Below, piece after piece: positions 63,347 to 64,000 of a DNA stretch of 64,000 nt. The DNA is from Terribacillus aidingensis (GTDB lineage Bacteria; Bacillota; Bacilli; Bacillales; Amphibacillaceae). The stretch's first letter is position 1; each line of letters opens with the position of its first letter. The notes below the pieces were generated by a model, which was not told where the DNA came from, did no database searches, and was given only the letters and a program-made list of their open reading frames with translations. The position numbers and the translations under genes were made by a program. The stretch spans positions 744,001 to 808,000 of the forward strand of contig NZ_OBEK01000001.1 of assembly GCF_900215625.1 (NCBI RefSeq), in the 5' to 3' direction.

Positions 63347-64000
63347 TTGATCAACGATAAAAACCTTGCACAAATTGACGGCAAGACGACGTTAATCGGG
63401 TTGCTTGCTTCCCCGATTGGGCATAGTATGACACCTGCCATGCATAATTTAGGCTACACAATCAGTGGTCTGAATTATGCTTATTTGGCTTTTGATGTTG
63501 GAAGGGAAGGTTTGCAAGCTTCCGTAGAAGGTATGAAAGCGTTAGGTGCAGCAGGATTTAATGTATCCATGCCGAATAAGATAGCGATCATGCAGTACGT
63601 GGATGAGCTGGATGATTCGGCTAGACTGGCTCGTGCTAGCAATACAGTTGTCCATAAAGACGGAAAGCTGATTGGCTATAATACAGATGGTCTTGGATAT
63701 GTGATGAATTTAAAAGAACATGGCGTACCGCTGGATGGGATAAAGGTAACGCTTGTAGGGTCTGGCGGTGTGGCAGCCCCGATCGCCATACAATTAGTAC
63801 AATCAGGCATAAAAGAATTGAGTGTATTTGCCAGACAAGACAGTCTCTTTGCTAATGCGGAAGATAATGTGTCGTTTATCAACAGGGAAATGAAAGAGTA
63901 CGGTGTAACGGCTAATGTATTTCCGTTTGAAGACAAAGATGCGCTCCGAAAAGAAATCTCGGAAAGTGCTATTCTGACGAATGCGACAAGTTTAGGAATG
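63347..64000 (+). CDS. aroE: Shikimate dehydrogenase (3' end outside window)
   Basis: The first 218 codons of an AroE/YdiB-type enzyme, which reduces 3-dehydroshikimate (or quinate) with NADPH or NADH. Visible motifs are the substrate site LLASPIGHSMTPAMHN near residue 18 (SxS replaced by SPIGHSMTP), GFNVSMPNKIAIM with the catalytic Lys near residue 73, ASNTVVHKDGKLIGYNTDGLG, and the cofactor motif VTLVGSGGVAAPIA near residue 131. ILTNATSLGM is at the window end. It starts with TTG, 6 bp after TTGGAGGTT-type ribosome binding. It is separate from the zinc operon in function; cotranscription is possible because no terminator was seen between. Confidence 0.92.
   Translation, partial: MINDKNLAQIDGKTTLIGLLASPIGHSMTPAMHNLGYTISGLNYAYLAFDVGREGLQASVEGMKALGAAGFNVSMPNKIAIMQYVDELDDSARLARASNTVVHKDGKLIGYNTDGLGYVMNLKEHGVPLDGIKVTLVGSGGVAAPIAIQLVQSGIKELSVFARQDSLFANAEDNVSFINREMKEYGVTANVFPFEDKDALRKEISESAILTNATSLGM

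Overview
The window looks like a chromosomal segment of a Gram-positive, low-to-moderate GC Bacillaceae bacterium. Supporting signs are LPXTG surface proteins with a sortase, a Rap/Phr-type cassette, an RsbT-like kinase, LytE-like LysM/NlpC-P60 enzymes, LCP (LytR-CpsA-Psr) ligases, strong AAGGAGG ribosome sites, many TTG/GTG starts, and sites matching the Bacillus WalR, PhoP, Zur and CcpA consensus. The genus cannot be fixed from the sequence; a halotolerant genus such as Terribacillus would fit but is a guess.

Layout. 0-5.4 kb: surface protein module (SpaA-repeat LPQTG protein, sortase, LPNTS-anchored beta-propeller protein). 5.4-8 kb: AEC and CitMHS carriers, with a probable CcpA site before the citrate-type carrier. 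8-21 kb: housekeeping and accessory genes, including GNAT enzymes, a ROK sugar kinase, galE, an SMP-30 lactonase, a Rap-Phr pair, a membrane acyltransferase, a MATE exporter, an MpsC/DUF2294 protein, an RsbT-like protein and a LysM endopeptidase with a WalR box.

21-39.6 kb: a Wzx/Wzy-type capsule or exopolysaccharide locus. galU is followed by a Wzz/BY-kinase/PHP-phosphatase control trio, a priming sugar transferase, two glycosyltransferases, the four dTDP-L-rhamnose genes, a pyruvyltransferase, a flippase, an F420-hydrogenase-beta-like protein, a polymerase, a decayed stretch, and two LCP ligases that could attach the polymer to the wall. The part from about 25 to 37 kb is visibly more AT-rich than its flanks, which suggests a horizontally exchanged serotype region.

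39.6-51.9 kb: a Na/Pi cotransporter with Pho-like repeats, an APC permease, a LysE exporter, a small sigma factor, UDP-glucose dehydrogenase, a decayed GH1 glucosidase tail, a MalT-like regulator and a VOC protein. 50.3-54.1 kb: polyphosphate metabolism (ppx, then ppk1 behind three correctly spaced TTTACA-type PhoP repeats). 54.2-59 kb: a lipid- or membrane-anchored unknown, a broken PilZ-like gene, a membrane-anchored GH10 xylanase and the proline catabolic pair putB-putC.

59.4-63.3 kb: a zinc-limitation module with two Zur boxes, three COG0523 (CobW/G3E) GTPases and a cysteine-poor zinc-free S14 ribosomal protein. The window ends inside a shikimate dehydrogenase gene. Points that most deserve checking are the Rap/Phr peptide, the Pho-regulated polyphosphate and phosphate genes, the three-GTPase zinc operon, two regulators that may use ATT start codons, and several decayed genes.
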